Source of the DNA: an uncultured Selenomonadales bacterium
Lineage (GTDB): Bacteria > Bacillota > Negativicutes > Selenomonadales > Selenomonadaceae
Length of the DNA: 12,767 nucleotides
NCBI GenBank assembly: GCA_946543495.1
Contig: CAMNLS010000019.1
Coordinates: 1-12,767, forward strand
Direction: 5' to 3'
Position 1 is the first letter of the stretch. Each line of letters starts with the position of its first letter. Below the pieces are notes generated by a model, which was not told the DNA's origin, did not search any database, and was given only the letters and a program-made list of their open reading frames with translations. The translations under genes were made by a program, and so were the position numbers. Below, one piece after another: positions 12,161 through 12,767 of the stretch.

Positions 12161-12565
12161 TCAATGAACGCGAGTCGTCTCTTCTTCTTTTACTTCTTCT
12201 TCGGGGAAGTTGACGCCCTGCACGTGAACGTTGACTTCGACAACAGAAAGTCCCGTCATCGTTTCGATAGCGCGTTTGATGTTCTCCTGTGCCGACAATG
12301 CAACGTCGGGAATTCTTGCGCCGTATTTAACGATAATAAAAAGGTCAACAGCCGCTTCGCGGTCGCCGACTTCGACTTTAACGCCTTTGGAGAAGTTCTT
12401 ACGACCGAGCATTTCGGCAATGCCGCCGACTACGCCGCCGCTCATGCCTGCAATGCCGTCAATCTCGGTAGCCGCGAGACCCGCAATAATGCTGACGACT
12501 TCGTCCGCAATCTTTATCGCGCCAAGTCCAGAGTTGTTTTGCACTAAATCTTTTTCTTCCGACAT
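12161..12565 (-). CDS. Asp23/Gls24 family envelope stress protein
   Basis: This 134-residue cytoplasmic protein belongs to the alkaline-shock protein family, which polymerises near the membrane and is linked to envelope stress tolerance. It begins with the family's LGAIKIADEVVSIIAGLAATEIDGIAGM, continues with VGGIAEMLGRKNFSKGVKVEV, and has the AAVDLFIIVKYGARIPDVALSAQENIKRAIE region, then a strand SVVEVNVHVQGV and an acidic tail. ATG 12565 is chosen because AGGAGG lies 9 bases upstream; the longer frame to 12595 has no ribosome binding site. It is the first gene of the operon with amaP, the AmaP-like gene, DUF2273 and nusB. I found no convincing promoter in the 157 bases up to the divergent tRNA-Lys. 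Confidence 0.93.
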   Translation of the reverse strand: MSEEKDLVQNNSGLGAIKIADEVVSIIAGLAATEIDGIAGMSGGVVGGIAEMLGRKNFSKGVKVEVGDREAAVDLFIIVKYGARIPDVALSAQENIKRAIETMTGLSVVEVNVHVQGVNFPEEEVKEEETTRVH

Positions 12566-12677
12566 TATAGAAAACCTCCTAATTCTTTGTGGCATATTAC
12601 CACTTTTTCTGAACTATTCGCCGCATTATCAAATTCCCCTGCAAGAAATCGTTCTACAAAAAAATTTTTAAAAGGGC

Positions 12678-12706
12678 TTGCAATGTTTTTAGATATGTGA
12701 TATATT
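12678..12706 (+). promoter_or_regulatory. Promoter of tRNA-Lys
   Basis: -35 TTGCAA (12678-12683), a 17-bp spacer and -10 TATATT (12701-12706) with an upstream TG (TGATATATT). The start point would be about 10 bases before the mature tRNA 5' end at 12723. Confidence 0.8.
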
Positions 12707-12722
12707 CTGCCGCGTTGGTTGC

Positions 12723-12767
12723 GATTCGCTAGCTCAGTCGGTAGAGCATCTGACTTTTAATCAGAGG
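12723..12767 (+). tRNA. tRNA-Lys(UUU), 5' part
   Basis: The window ends inside this tRNA. Seen are the 5' acceptor strand GATTCGC, TA, the D arm GCTC-AGTCGGTA-GAGC, and the anticodon arm TCTGA-CTTTTAA-TCAGA with anticodon TTT at 12756-12758. The T arm and 3' end lie beyond the window. Confidence 0.95.

Noticed and set aside
12590..12608. Plus-strand terminator GTGG-CATATTA-CCAC-TTTTT
   Set aside because: The stem is only 4 bp and there is no upstream plus-strand gene to terminate.
12566..12677. Promoter of the asp23 operon
   Set aside because: Pieces such as TTGCAG, GATAAT and TGGTAATAT occur on the minus strand, but no pair has acceptable spacing.

Overview
The window looks like chromosomal DNA of a Bacillota bacterium. 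The signs are strong AGGAGG-type ribosome binding sites, recA with recX overlapping it, and an Asp23/AmaP/DUF2273/NusB envelope-stress operon. A Negativicutes (Selenomonadales) origin is my best guess: the orphan anchored coiled-coil protein and the secretory NagZ lipoprotein look like proteins of that group. No rRNA or marker gene in the window settles it. There is no phage, insertion sequence or CRISPR array. Partial tRNA genes sit at both ends: tRNA-Gln(CUG) at 1-52 and tRNA-Lys(UUU) from 12723.

Left part (1-3721, all + strand). The tRNA-Gln and its terminator are followed by an anchored coiled-coil protein and a NagZ-type beta-N-acetylhexosaminidase lipoprotein. After a second terminator come three tightly packed genes: a Dabb-domain protein, a nitrilase-superfamily amidase and an unrecognised protein with a possible PH-like tail.

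Centre left (3720-5932, - strand). recA has a clear promoter and overlaps recX. The 639 bases beyond recX are non-coding. They hold two diverged tandem copies of a structured unit of about 150 nt and end in an intrinsic terminator that folds best on the minus strand. I could not match this to a known RNA class; it is the best candidate here for something undescribed.

Centre right (6065-10354, + strand). An orphan AT-rich gene is followed by a short decayed ORF, or readthrough ORF, and by a promoter with a structured leader. Then come two Sel1/TPR repeat proteins. After a terminator with an extended -10 promoter at its 5' arm come two phosphatase genes. The first fuses a PPP-family (Ser/Thr-type) metallophosphatase to a low-molecular-weight protein tyrosine phosphatase (LMW-PTP). 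The second is a stand-alone LMW-PTP paralogue whose general-acid Asp is Asn. Together they look like a protein-phosphorylation signalling module.

Right part (10385-12565, - strand). A bidirectional terminator separates the phosphatases from the convergent operon asp23 - amaP - AmaP-like paralogue without membrane segments - DUF2273 - nusB. The divergent tRNA-Lys gene has a near-consensus promoter.
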